This document shows positions 35,381-43,934 of a stretch of 64,000 bases of DNA, in pieces; positions within the stretch are counted from its first letter, which is position 1; every line of letters begins with the position of its first letter. Source of the stretch: Aminiphilus circumscriptus DSM 16581 (lineage in GTDB: Bacteria > Synergistota > Synergistia > Synergistales > Aminiphilaceae); contig NZ_JAFY01000002.1 of assembly GCF_000526375.1 (NCBI RefSeq), positions 186,001-250,000 of the forward strand. The letters are read 5' to 3'. Both the position numbers and the translations under genes were made by a program. Under the pieces are notes generated by a model, which did not search any database, was not told the DNA's origin, and saw nothing but the letters and a program-made list of their open reading frames with translations.

Positions 35381-35441
35381 CCTATCACCTTCACGCGCCT
35401 ACTATTGAGACTGCATTGTCGGAAAAATCTTCTTTCGTATT

Positions 35442-36794
35442 TCACTTCATTGCTCCTTCTGACAAGACTTCAATCTCGTGCCTTTCTTTGCCAATTCTCA
35501 AAATTCGGGGAACGGCATGATTGGAGGAGTCTGTCAGACGGTCTGCGTCCATACTCTGGCGATTGGCATGTATCTGGCCCATAAACTGAGAAAACAAACC
35601 CGGCTTTGGTAGCCCCTGTGAGGGATAGGGATAGACCAAGACATGCATCGGCTTCACGACTTCTGTGAAAAGGCGACAAGCGTCTTGAGTAGCGATTCTT
35701 TTTTCTAACCTGTGCCAATACTCATGGTGCCACTCACAGCATTCCGGATGGCACCATGGACCGCAGGGACAGCAGCGGGGAAATGGGTGTCCAAAATGTC
35801 GAAGGGCCTTCCGACTGATGCCGGGACCCGAGCTACCATGGTGGGGGTATTTGAAGATATCGGCTGATAGATCGGGGAACCGCCTGGCAATCAAGTAAGT
35901 CCAGTCAGTCAGATCGCCGGGGAAGAGCATGGTTGCCGGGTTGATTCCGCCAAGCACGTGAATCTTGGTAACGATGCTCAGGTTATTGTAGAGGGTGCCC
36001 AGCATTGAAATAGGCAGGTATTCGTGGTTGTTTGAAACTTCCTCTTCTTCGGGGGAGAGATTATCTGACTCCTCGGGTGTATCGGGTGTAGCCAATGGTA
36101 CGGGGATGGCTTCAGAGCCTAGGGAATTAAATCCATCCAGGCGCTCGCCTAACAAGGATTGCTCCTTTGATACAGTAATTTTGTGAGCAAGACATGGCCG
36201 TTGGTTCTCAATATTTTCTCTATTTTCTCTTGCCCATTCTGGAGGCATCCAGTCTGCAGGCCATTTCTTCGCCAGAAGCTCCCTAATCCGTGTTGGTGAA
36301 TGGAGCTCGTTGTAGAATCCATCCCATGGGTAAAGTACTTCAATGTAAAGACTGCCAAGAGTGAACCTATGCCCTGCTGACACCTGAAGTGTGAGTACAT
36401 TCTTCTCGCCAAGCGTCTTCAAAATCTTATCCATACCATCGAGCGTTCGAAACAAGCACTCGTAGATAATCTTTCGGGTAGGGTCCTTCGGGCGCGGTAT
36501 CTTTCCGGTCGTGACAAACTCCCGAAGAAAAGCCAGATCGAAGCACCACACCTGCCCCAAAGAGATCAGAGGGTTGCTGAGTATGGCAAGCAAACCCTGC
36601 AAGTGATCCAAGTCAGGGTGAGAGAGGATTATGAGATCGAGGTGGTATACCCCGATGCTCTGCAGATAGGAGACAACTTCGTCCTTCGCCAGTCCGGCAT
36701 CAATCAGAACCGTATATGGACGACCCTGGGAGCGGTCAATGATGAGCGTCGCATCTCCGGCCTGCACTGGAAGCATATGGAGTTCCACTGTCAT
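35442..36794 (-). CDS. ComEC/Rec2-type MBL-fold metallohydrolase
   Basis: Protein of 450 residues without a signal peptide. The metallo-beta-lactamase fold motif is SHPDLDH (His59, Asp61, Asp63, His64), preceded by VLIDAG; later LFPGDLTD and KYPHHGSSG match the ComEC/Rec2-type family. A Glu/Ser-rich insert (PDTPEESDNLSPEEEEV) splits the domain near residues 245-265. AGGAGA lies 8 nt before the ATG at 36794. IS-A copy 2 ends only 16 bp upstream, so the native promoter is gone and expression would depend on read-through from the element. It was probably co-transcribed with the truncated helicase gene; a role in nucleic-acid processing or phage defence is inferred. Confidence 0.78.
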   Translation of the reverse strand: MTVELHMLPVQAGDATLIIDRSQGRPYTVLIDAGLAKDEVVSYLQSIGVYHLDLIILSHPDLDHLQGLLAILSNPLISLGQVWCFDLAFLREFVTTGKIPRPKDPTRKIIYECLFRTLDGMDKILKTLGEKNVLTLQVSAGHRFTLGSLYIEVLYPWDGFYNELHSPTRIRELLAKKWPADWMPPEWARENRENIENQRPCLAHKITVSKEQSLLGERLDGFNSLGSEAIPVPLATPDTPEESDNLSPEEEEVSNNHEYLPISMLGTLYNNLSIVTKIHVLGGINPATMLFPGDLTDWTYLIARRFPDLSADIFKYPHHGSSGPGISRKALRHFGHPFPRCCPCGPWCHPECCEWHHEYWHRLEKRIATQDACRLFTEVVKPMHVLVYPYPSQGLPKPGLFSQFMGQIHANRQSMDADRLTDSSNHAVPRILRIGKERHEIEVLSEGAMK

Positions 36795-37666
36795 AGAGTA
36801 ATCTCCTTTCTGACCAGCCCCCAAATTGAGTACCACGAGGAAAGTTAGTATCGACAGCTCCCGGAAAATCAGCCCTACGTCACGACGGTACTCTCTGGGC
36901 GAGCACTTCGGTGACAAGGGGCTCCCCTTCCGAGAGATCTTTTCGCACTTTGTCGTTCATGCCATCAACTCCTTGCCGATAGATTTCGAGGAATTCACAG
37001 GGTGTTTTGTACTCGAGGCTTTGGTGAGGTCGCGCCTCGTTGTAGTAAACGCGCCAGCTTTCGATGATCACCTGTGCTTCCAGCAGTGATGCGAAGATTT
37101 CAAGATTCAGACATTCTTCCCGAAGCTTGCCGTTGAAGCTCTCTACATATGCGTTTTGCCATGGGGAGCCCGGGGCGATGTAGTACGGCCGGACGTTTCG
37201 GGAAGCAAGCCGGCTTTTCAAATCCTTGGCAATGAACTCGGGGCCGTTATCGGAACGCAGATATTCCGGCATCCCGTTTCGAGCAAAAAGTTCTTCGAGA
37301 ACGGCAATCACTGCCCTTGCGTCGAACCGGCGGGCGACTTCACATGCGAGGCAGACGCGCGTGAACTCGTCGACGACGTTGAGTATCCGGATCTTTCGGC
37401 CGTTCGCAGTCCTGTCTTCCATGAAATCATAGGTCCAGACATGATTCGGATGGAGCGCCGCCATGGGGATGTACCCCCTTTTCGGGGCTGGTTTGCGCCG
37501 TTTGCACGACGGCAGGCACAACCCGGCGCTTTTCCACAGTCGATACACGCGTTTGTGGTTGACATACCGCTTCCTGCGTCGGAGCAAAGCCCACACGCGG
37601 CGGTATCCGTAACGCCGGTACTCTGGGGTCGGTCGTCAATAGCGGACACCAAAATATGTAAGCAGC

Positions 37667-38563
37667 CTACTGCTCTTTGAAAAATTGTTTCTCATAGGCG
37701 GCAGGGGAGAGATAACCAAGTCTCTTCTGCCGTCGCTGCCGATTGTAAAAGATTTCGATGTACGTCGTGATCTGCCGTATAGCTTCCTGCCGGGTTTCGT
37801 AACGGCAATGATGAACGAGTTCGTTTTTCAGCACACCCCAGAAACTCTCAATGGGCGCGTTGTCATAGCAGTTCCCACGGCGGCTCATCGATGCCCGCAT
37901 TTTGAACTGGTCAAGGAGTTTTCGGTAGCCCGCGGCGCAGTACTGACTGCCACGGTCGGAATGATGAATCAAACCAGCCGCAGGCCTCTTGGCAGCGACA
38001 GCGCGAAACAGGGACTGGGTGACCAGATTCTTTGTCATGCGTTCTCCCATGGCGTAGCCCACAATCTCTCCGGTAAAAAGATCCTTGTGACCGGCAAGAT
38101 ATAACCAGCCCTCGGCTGTGGGGATGTAAGTGATATCCGTTACCCAGACTTGATTCGGGGCCTCCGTGACAAAGTTTTGTTCTAAAAGATTTGTGGCAAC
38201 CGGCAGCTTGTGGTTTGCGTTTGTGGTTGCTTTGAACTTTTTGACCTGTTTGCAGCGAAGCCCCAGTTTCCTGCGAATCCGTTTGATCCGGTGAACTCCA
38301 ATGTGAACGCCGTGGCAGGCAAGCTCTTTCTGCAGACGTTCCGGACCGTAGGTTTCTTCCGTTCTTTTATGAGCCGCTATGATTTCGAGTTCGAGCCGTT
38401 TTTCCTCTTGATTCCGGGGAGAATCCGGTCGTTTCAGCCAGGCGTAGTAGCCACTGGTTGAAACCTCCAGAACCCGACATAGCCGAGGAACCGGATACTT
38501 CGATCGAAACCGCCTGATTACCGCGTACCGGACAGCGACTCCCGGGCAAAGTACGCGGCGGCT
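37667..38563 (-). CDS. IS-B copy 1 OrfB transposase (entered by -1 frameshift)
   Basis: Integrase-core frame of 299 codons including the stop: [47 protein letters not shown] and NAPIESFWGVLKNE carry the DDE residues. There is no ordinary start; it is read by -1 shift at the A-run (AAAAAAG, 38562-38568) at the end of orfA, as in IS150/IS3. It appears intact. Confidence 0.88.
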   Translation of the reverse strand, partial: SRRVLCPGVAVRYAVIRRFRSKYPVPRLCRVLEVSTSGYYAWLKRPDSPRNQEEKRLELEIIAAHKRTEETYGPERLQKELACHGVHIGVHRIKRIRRKLGLRCKQVKKFKATTNANHKLPVATNLLEQNFVTEAPNQVWVTDITYIPTAEGWLYLAGHKDLFTGEIVGYAMGERMTKNLVTQSLFRAVAAKRPAAGLIHHSDRGSQYCAAGYRKLLDQFKMRASMSRRGNCYDNAPIESFWGVLKNELVHHCRYETRQEAIRQITTYIEIFYNRQRRQKRLGYLSPAAYEKQFFKEQ

Positions 38564-38835
38564 TTTTTTAAGATATCGCGCTCCTGTTTTACTTGAGCAA
38601 GCTCTCGTTTGACGCGCTCAAGCTCCTCCTCAACCTGAGTGAGAGGCCGCCGCTCGCCGCCAATATCGGAAAGTTTTCCGGCCTTGTACGCTCTCACCCA
38701 GTTTTCCAGGGTCGACTTGGGCAGGGAGAGTTGACGCGATGCTTCATATGCTGTCAAGCCGCCTTCAATGATCATGTTGACGGCTTCATGCCGAAATTCT
38801 TTCGAATAGCGACCGTTCGTTGCGTTCTTTGCCAT
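38518..38835 (-). CDS. IS-B copy 1 OrfA
   Basis: DNA-binding subunit of 105 residues: helix-turn-helix (FRHEAVNMIIEGGLTAYEAS, LPKSTLENW), then a coiled coil (VEEELERVKRELAQVKQERDILKKAAAYF). GGAGG precedes the ATG. The reading frame overlaps orfB through the slippery A-run. Confidence 0.92.
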   Translation of the reverse strand: MAKNATNGRYSKEFRHEAVNMIIEGGLTAYEASRQLSLPKSTLENWVRAYKAGKLSDIGGERRPLTQVEEELERVKRELAQVKQERDILKKAAAYFARESLSGTR

Positions 38836-39060
38836 TCAGACACCTCCGTTTTGGTTGGATAGTAACTTTGGTGTCCGATATTTTCAACGTACCTCACTCT
38901 TTTGCGATCTGCTTGATTTCGCTCGTCAGTTGCTCGTCCCGATCGGGATCGGGTATGTAACGGTAGCTGGAACGACTGATCCGGGCGATGGCACAGCTAC
39001 GACGTTCCGAAAGCCCTCGCGACATGCAGAACGTCACGGCTCTCCTTCGTTGCTGTGCCG

Positions 39061-39327
39061 TCAGGAGTTTTTTGCTAGAAATTCCTTGATGATGTCCAGC
39101 TCGATATCCCGTTCGGCCATCATGCGCTTGAGGCGCTCATTTTCCCGTTCAAGCTCGCGCAGGCGGCGAACCTCAGGCTTCGACATGGCTCCAAAGCGGC
39201 GCCGCCATCGGTAAAAGGTCGTTTCCGTAATGGCATGCTTTCTGCATACGTCGCGAATGGAATCGGATCCACCCTCACCTTCACGCAGGATTGCGACTAT
39301 CTGCTCATCGCTGAACCGTTGTTTCAT
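39061..39327 (-). CDS. IS-A copy 2 OrfA
   Basis: Identical in sequence to the copy 1 OrfA (88 residues, helix-turn-helix plus zipper helix). It is still intact, although its orfB partner is split by IS-B. Confidence 0.9.
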   Translation of the reverse strand: MKQRFSDEQIVAILREGEGGSDSIRDVCRKHAITETTFYRWRRRFGAMSKPEVRRLRELERENERLKRMMAERDIELDIIKEFLAKNS

Positions 39328-39399
39328 GCTCCCTTTGGCACCTCCTGGTTGTGGGACTCTCTAACTCTTCCAGTGGTCCTATTTTAGGGGAGCATGTCA

Positions 39400-39555
39400 C
39401 CGCATCTGCCGAGATTTCGTAGAACCTTGCTGCGACGATCTCGCGTTTGGCGTGGTCGAGCTTGGCAACGGGATTATGGATGCGCACAAGCTCGGGCGAA
39501 TCGCCCAAGGGACCCCAGACCACGTAGAGCCAGCATTGATCTTGCCCACCAATCG
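39400..39555 (-). pseudogene. Internal fragment of an unidentified gene, possibly DUF3883-like
   Basis: About 50 codons survive between IS-A copy 2 and IS-C: QCWLYVVWGPLGDSPELVR and HNPVAKLDHAKREIVAARFY. The LYVVW...P.L..I.NP pattern recalls the C-terminal DUF3883 region of large helicase-like defence proteins, but the fragment is too short for a firm call. Both ends are cut by insertion elements. Confidence 0.4.
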
Positions 39556-39566
39556 TGGACACCGAG

Positions 39567-40420
39567 CTAAGCGGCAAATTTCGCCTCGAAGGATTCGGGG
39601 CTCAGGTATCCGATGGAACTGGAACGACGAATGCGATTGTAGTTGACGGCAATGTACTCGAAGACCGCCCGGCGCATGGCTTCCCGCGTCTGGAACCGGT
39701 TGCCGTGGATGACTTCGACCTTGAGCGAGTGAAAGAAGCTTTCGGCGCAGGCGTTGTCGAAGCAGTTGCCCTTGCCGCTCATGCTGCAAACCAGGTCGTG
39801 CCACGTCAACAGCGTCTGGTACTGAGCGGAACAGTACTGACTTCCGCGATCGGAATGGACGATGACGCCACGAGGCGTCCCTCTCCGCCACAAGGCCATC
39901 TGCAGTGCGTCGCACGCCAGATTCGCCGTTCTGCGTTTCCCCATGGCCCAGCCAACGACCATGCGGGAGAAGAGGTCGATGACAACGGCGAGGTAGAGCC
40001 ACCCTTCCTCAGTCCACAGGTACGTGATGTCACCCACCCATTGCTGGTTCGGTGCGGACGCCGTAAAGTCCTGCGCCAACAGATTCGGCGCCACGGGCAG
40101 GTCATGTTTCGAGTTTGTCGTCGCCTTGAATCTGCGTGCTGCTTTCGCCCGAAGGCCCTGACGACGAAGGCTCGCGGCCACCGTCTTTCGGTTCAGGGAA
40201 TTGCCGGACTCCTTGAAATCGTGCGCCAGACGCGGCGCCCCGTAGAAGCTTTTCCGCTCCTTGAAGGCTCTTTTGACTCGTTCGTCGGCGCCTGCCGTTT
40301 CGAGGGGGCTTTCCCCCGGGATTTCCAGGCATAATACCCGCTCCGGGCAACTTCGAGCACGCGGCACATGGTGCGCGTCCGAAATTCGCCTGAGTGCTTG
40401 TCGATGAACGCGTATCTCAC
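39567..40420 (-). pseudogene. IS-C orfB transposase, frameshifted
   Basis: Starts with GTG at 40420 overlapping the orfA stop and reads [31 protein letters not shown], then shifts frame near 40290 and continues as [43 protein letters not shown] and [14 protein letters not shown] (DDE residues). Two frames are needed for one IS3-type OrfB. Confidence 0.82.
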
Positions 40421-40708
40421 CTCAGGCTCTTTGCGAAATACGCTGCGGCTTTTTTTAGGATTTCGAGCTCTTCGGCCTTTTCGGCCAGCTGGCGCTTCAG
40501 GCGGGCGTTCTCCGCCAGAAGGCGGGCTTCGGCTTCGCCTTTTTCCTCATGAAGCCGCATCTTGCTGCGCCAGGAGCACAAAAGCGCTTCCGACACGCCT
40601 TGCTGCCGTCGGGACGCCCACGCGTTCCACGAGCTTCAGCGCCTCTTTCTTGTACTCCTCTGGATATTTGGTCCGGGTTCGCTTTTCCTGCTTCGCCTCG
40701 TTTTTCAT
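40417..40708 (-). pseudogene. IS-C orfA, frameshifted
   Basis: Reads KRTRTKYPEEYKKEALKLVERVGVPTAARR in one frame from the ATG at 40708, then must shift near 40600 to continue as SEALLCSWRSKMRLHEEKGEAEARLL and AENARLKRQLAEKAEELEI with the usual KKAAAYFAKS ending. Confidence 0.78.
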
Positions 40709-40868
40709 GATCCACCTCTGACTGGTATTGTACTCGCTTGTCCGAGTGTCCATCAAAGATGGGTAAGATCATCGAGGTCCAACCCTCCTTGAGTCATAAC
40801 GTCGACATCACCTGCTAAGTGAAGCGCTAGCGGAATTCAGTCAGGTGCATGCGGTTGTTCGCCTCACG

Positions 40869-41822
40869 TTAACCCCTGAATCTCTCGGTGAGCGTCTCGA
40901 TTTTGTCGCCATCGAGAAACACAAGGTTGTTCCGTAATGCATGGCTCTCAATCTTGTCGCATATCTTCTCGATGGCATTCTCCGTGAATTTCCCCGATGC
41001 GATTACCAACAGTTTCGAAATCCGTTGTTGCTGTCGTGTGTAAATATCGTAGAACGGCATCTTAAAGGCATCGTCTGCTTGGGTGATGATCTTGTCGATC
41101 TCCGAACCTGCGCCGCCGCCAATATCGCCGTACTTCACTTGGGCGGCCCAATGTTCGAGTTCCTGAAACTCCGTCATTCGGGCGAAGACAATGTCCTTCC
41201 CGTATTCCCGCTGTCCATGGTTGTACTTAATATTCGCGAAGCCAAGTTTCCTGAGAATGGGCAGAACAACGCGGACAGTGAACTCCGCTTCGTTTGTGGG
41301 ATCGCTCGCCTTGATAAGACGACCGCCGAGACGAAGCTCTGCCGCTCCATCGATCTCGTCCACAATCTGCTCTGCGAGCTGGATTGCGGCCTCGACGGAG
41401 TCCGCTTGGAACTCGGCACTGTACTGAAGCCAGATGTAGGCGCCATCATCGTCGTATGACTCGAAATGAACATCGCCCACCTCCGTCTGCCTTTCCTCGA
41501 CCGTAGCGCGCTTCGCTTCCATCCACGGCTTGAAGCCGATGTCACCGTCCCAGTACTTCCGTGTACCACCGTCTTTGAACTCTACACGGATTCTGTTTGA
41601 TGCGATGCGCTTTAGGCGCATGGGGATGGAATCGAGAACGACTGCGAAGTCTTCATGGAATTTGCATGGTTCGAACGCGACCGTTTTGGGTAGTTCGGAT
41701 ACCTTCAGCCCGGCAACGAGCCCCTTGGGAAGAAACCAAACTTCTCCATCGTCGGAATCCAGTCGCTCACCGTTTACGGTAATCGCTGTGATCTCACCAT
41801 GGTCATTTTGAATCTCAATCAT
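40869..41822 (-). CDS. Mrr-like PD-(D/E)XK restriction endonuclease family protein
   Basis: Protein of 317 residues. The N-terminal 165 residues are unrecognised and beta-rich. The C-terminal 150 residues look like a restriction-endonuclease fold: an acidic residue in NEAEFTVRVVLPILRKLGF (about 177-195), Asp210 in EYGKDIVF, and Gln228-Val-Lys230 in HWAAQVKYGDIGG, followed by ITQADDAFKMPF. That order (E, D, Q-x-K) matches Mrr-type nucleases. AGGAGGGG lies 7 nt before the ATG. It follows the gene split by IS-B copy 2, with a strong hairpin between them. A defence role is inferred. Confidence 0.7.
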   Translation of the reverse strand: MIEIQNDHGEITAITVNGERLDSDDGEVWFLPKGLVAGLKVSELPKTVAFEPCKFHEDFAVVLDSIPMRLKRIASNRIRVEFKDGGTRKYWDGDIGFKPWMEAKRATVEERQTEVGDVHFESYDDDGAYIWLQYSAEFQADSVEAAIQLAEQIVDEIDGAAELRLGGRLIKASDPTNEAEFTVRVVLPILRKLGFANIKYNHGQREYGKDIVFARMTEFQELEHWAAQVKYGDIGGGAGSEIDKIITQADDAFKMPFYDIYTRQQQRISKLLVIASGKFTENAIEKICDKIESHALRNNLVFLDGDKIETLTERFRG

Positions 41823-41853
41823 CGTGTTCCCCTCCTAGGCGAACGCCTGAATT

Positions 41854-41889
41854 CACCGGGCCTGCGCGAAAAGCCGCGCAGGCCCGGTG
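41854..41889 (-). terminator. Strong hairpin between the split gene and the Mrr-like gene
   Basis: CACCGGGCCTGCGCG (41854-41868) pairs perfectly with CGCGCAGGCCCGGTG (41875-41889), a 15-bp stem with a 6-nt loop. No T-run follows on the minus strand, so it may be a processing or attenuation hairpin within the operon. Confidence 0.55.
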
Positions 41890-42552
41890 GAATGATGGGT
41901 TAACGCTCGAAACCACGAGACATCGTTCTCGCATTTGTGGGCGTTGGTGGTTGAGGTTCATGATCGAGCGTCCTTGCTAACACTCGAAGACTATCGACTT
42001 CGACAACCGTGATTTCACCGCTGCCCAAAATATTCATGATTGCCCCCATGCCTCCACCACCTCCACCGTCGGGAGGGTCGTTGGCGGTGCAACGAGCCAA
42101 GACGTCAAGGTAATGTGAAAACTGCTCATAGCGCAGGCCCAGCTCTGATTTTGGGTTTAGTAGAGCCTCGCAAAAACCTGAAAGATCACGGCTGTCCTTG
42201 CGATCTTGAGAAGTTTTATCTCGAATAAAGGCATATGGCATAAACAAGAGAGTCATTGTCGAGTCTTCAAGAGGGGAAGGGAAGCACATGAAGTGACAAC
42301 CGCACGACAGCTCCGCCGCCTCTTCTGCGGTTGACTTGCTGAGCTCCTCCAATAGCTTGGTGCGTTGTGGTTTTCCAAACTCAGACTTCACCTGATGTTC
42401 GTTGCGCTTGAATTCGAAAATGAAATTCCGGCCTTTCAAATTGGCGAACAGATCACCGACAGTACGATCATCCGGAGTTTGTTGCAACAGCTGAGGTACG
42501 TTGAAAATATCGGACACCAAAGTTACTATCCAACCAAAACGGAGGTGTCTGA

Positions 42553-42870
42553 ATGGCAAAGAACGCAACGAACGGTCGCTATTCGAAAGAATTTCGGCAT
42601 GAAGCCGTCAACATGATCATTGAAGGCGGCTTGACAGCATATGAAGCATCGCGTCAACTCTCCCTGCCCAAGTCGACCCTGGAAAACTGGGTGAGAGCGT
42701 ACAAGGCCGGAAAACTTTCCGATATTGGCGGCGAGCGGCGGCCTCTCACTCAGGTTGAGGAGGAGCTTGAGCGCGTCAAACGAGAGCTTGCTCAAGTAAA
42801 ACAGGAGCGCGATATCTTAAAAAAAGCCGCCGCGTACTTTGCCCGGGAGTCGCTGTCCGGTACGCGGTAA
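42553..42870 (+). CDS. IS-B copy 2 OrfA
   Basis: Same 105-residue protein as in copy 1: helix-turn-helix plus coiled coil. GGAGG precedes the ATG. The A-run AAAAAAG at 42820-42826 is the probable -1 frameshift site. Confidence 0.92.
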   Translation: MAKNATNGRYSKEFRHEAVNMIIEGGLTAYEASRQLSLPKSTLENWVRAYKAGKLSDIGGERRPLTQVEEELERVKRELAQVKQERDILKKAAAYFARESLSGTR

Positions 42871-43721
42871 TCAGGCGGTTTCGATCGAAGTATCCGGTTC
42901 CTCGGCTATGTCGGGTTCTGGAGGTTTCAACCAGTGGCTACTACGCCTGGCTGAAACGACCGGATTCTCTCCGGAATCAAGAGGAAAAACGGCTCGAACT
43001 CGAAATCATAGCGGCTCATAAAAGAACGGAAGAAACCTACGGTCCGGAACGTCTGCAGAAAGAGCTTGCCTGCCACGGCGTTCACATTGGAGTTCACCGG
43101 ATCAAACGGATTCGCAGGAAACTGGGGCTTCGCTGCAAACAGGTCAAAAAGTTCAAGGCAACCACAAACGCAAACCACAAGCTGCCGGTTGCCACAAATC
43201 TTTTAGAACAAAACTTTGTCACGGAGGCCCCGAATCAAGTCTGGGTAACGGATATCACTTACATCCCCACAGCCGAGGGCTGGTTATATCTTGCCGGTCA
43301 CAAGGATCTTTTTACCGGAGAGATTGTGGGCTACGCCATGGGAGAACGCATGACAAAGAATCTGGTCACCCAGTCCCTGTTTCGCGCTGTCGCTGCCAAG
43401 AGGCCTGCGGCTGGTTTGATTCATCATTCCGACCGTGGCAGTCAGTACTGCGCCGCGGGCTACCGAAAACTCCTTGACCAGTTCAAAATGCGGGCATCGA
43501 TGAGCCGCCGTGGGAACTGCTATGACAACGCGCCCATTGAGAGTTTCTGGGGTGTGCTGAAAAACGAACTCGTTCATCATTGCCGTTACGAAACCCGGCA
43601 GGAAGCTATACGGCAGATCACGACGTACATCGAAATCTTTTACAATCGGCAGCGACGGCAGAAGAGACTTGGTTATCTCTCCCCTGCCGCCTATGAGAAA
43701 CAATTTTTCAAAGAGCAGTAG
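42825..43721 (+). CDS. IS-B copy 2 OrfB transposase (entered by -1 frameshift)
   Basis: Open frame of 299 codons including the stop, beginning at the slippery A-run in orfA and lacking its own start until an internal ATG at 43326. DDE residues lie in [16 protein letters not shown] and APIESFWGVLKNE. It appears intact, so this copy may be an active source element. Confidence 0.88.
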   Translation, partial: SRRVLCPGVAVRYAVIRRFRSKYPVPRLCRVLEVSTSGYYAWLKRPDSLRNQEEKRLELEIIAAHKRTEETYGPERLQKELACHGVHIGVHRIKRIRRKLGLRCKQVKKFKATTNANHKLPVATNLLEQNFVTEAPNQVWVTDITYIPTAEGWLYLAGHKDLFTGEIVGYAMGERMTKNLVTQSLFRAVAAKRPAAGLIHHSDRGSQYCAAGYRKLLDQFKMRASMSRRGNCYDNAPIESFWGVLKNELVHHCRYETRQEAIRQITTYIEIFYNRQRRQKRLGYLSPAAYEKQFFKEQ

Positions 43722-43892
43722 GCTGCTTACATATTTTGGTGTCCGCTATTGACGACCGACCCCAAGCTGCAATACGGTTTGATTCAGTTTAATTCCGCGC
43801 TGTCCTGCGAGGTAACCGAGAGTCAGAATGAGATTACCGAGAAGAATGTTTTCGTACGGCTGACGCATGCATGCTCTCCTTTGTGTATAATA

Positions 43893-43919
43893 GTTGTTAT
43901 ATGGTTTCTTCATAACAAC
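43893..43919. promoter_or_regulatory. Inverted repeat upstream of the disrupted gene
   Basis: GTTGTTAT (43893-43900) and ATAACAAC (43912-43919) are perfect 8-bp arms. They overlap an AT-rich stretch that on the minus strand reads TATTAT just before the ribosome-binding site of the split gene, so they may be its operator. A similar block, TATGGTTTCT plus ATAA, recurs at about 44021-44034. Confidence 0.45.
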
Positions 43920-43934
43920 TTTGGCCGCGACATC

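Larger units (their letters stand above)
37624..38896 (-). mobile_element. IS3-family (IS150-like) element, IS-B copy 1
   Basis: Complete 1273-bp element inserted into IS-A copy 2 with a 3-bp target duplication, CTC (37621-37623 and 38897-38899). Ends: TGAGGTACGTTGAAAATATC at the orfA side, TGGGGTCGGTCGTCAATAGC at the other; both continue into CGGACACCAAA. The boundaries agree exactly with IS-B copy 2. Confidence 0.93.
36880..39037 (-). pseudogene. IS-A copy 2 orfB split by IS-B
   Basis: The transposase gene lies in two parts: the N-terminal codons at about 38897-39037 and the C-terminal 240 or so residues at 36880-37623. The break falls in KEYRRYGYRRV and duplicates CTC. Outside the break the sequence matches copy 1 almost perfectly, so the interruption is recent. 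Confidence 0.88.
36811..39399 (-). mobile_element. IS-A copy 2, inverted and interrupted by IS-B
   Basis: Second copy of the 1313-bp IS3-family element in opposite orientation. IS-B copy 1 is inserted in its orfB, giving 2589 bp in all, exactly 1313 + 1273 + a 3-bp duplication. No target duplication flanks it (TTTC at left, CCGC at right). With copy 1 it frames the MBL-helicase segment as an inverted pair. Confidence 0.9.
39556..40752 (-). mobile_element. Decayed IS3-family element, IS-C
   Basis: About 1197 bp bounded by TGGACACCGAGC (left) and, as complement of the right end, TGGACACTCGGACAAGCG. Both transposase genes carry frameshifts, so it is probably immobile on its own. Flanking trinucleotides are TCG and TCA, not an exact duplication. 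Confidence 0.8.
42492..43764 (+). mobile_element. IS3-family (IS150-like) element, IS-B copy 2
   Basis: Complete 1273-bp element with the same ends as copy 1. It is flanked by a 3-bp target duplication, AGC (42489-42491 and 43765-43767). It interrupts the uncharacterised gene and points away from it. Only a few scattered differences from copy 1 are visible. Confidence 0.93.
41900..43868 (-). pseudogene. Uncharacterised gene disrupted by IS-B copy 2
   Basis: Joining 43868-43765 to 42491-41900 and removing one 3-bp duplication restores one frame of about 230 residues, starting at 43868 behind AGGAGAG: MRQPYENILLGNLILTLGYL ... NQTVLQLLQQTPDDRTVGDLF ... FIFEFKRNE. The FIFEFKRNE segment resembles the E-x-K half of a PD-(D/E)XK nuclease core, but this is weak. 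A Gly-run (GGGGGGMG) lies near the C-terminus. The insertion falls after codon 34. The intact gene would be the first of an operon with the Mrr-like gene. No function can be assigned. Confidence 0.65.
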
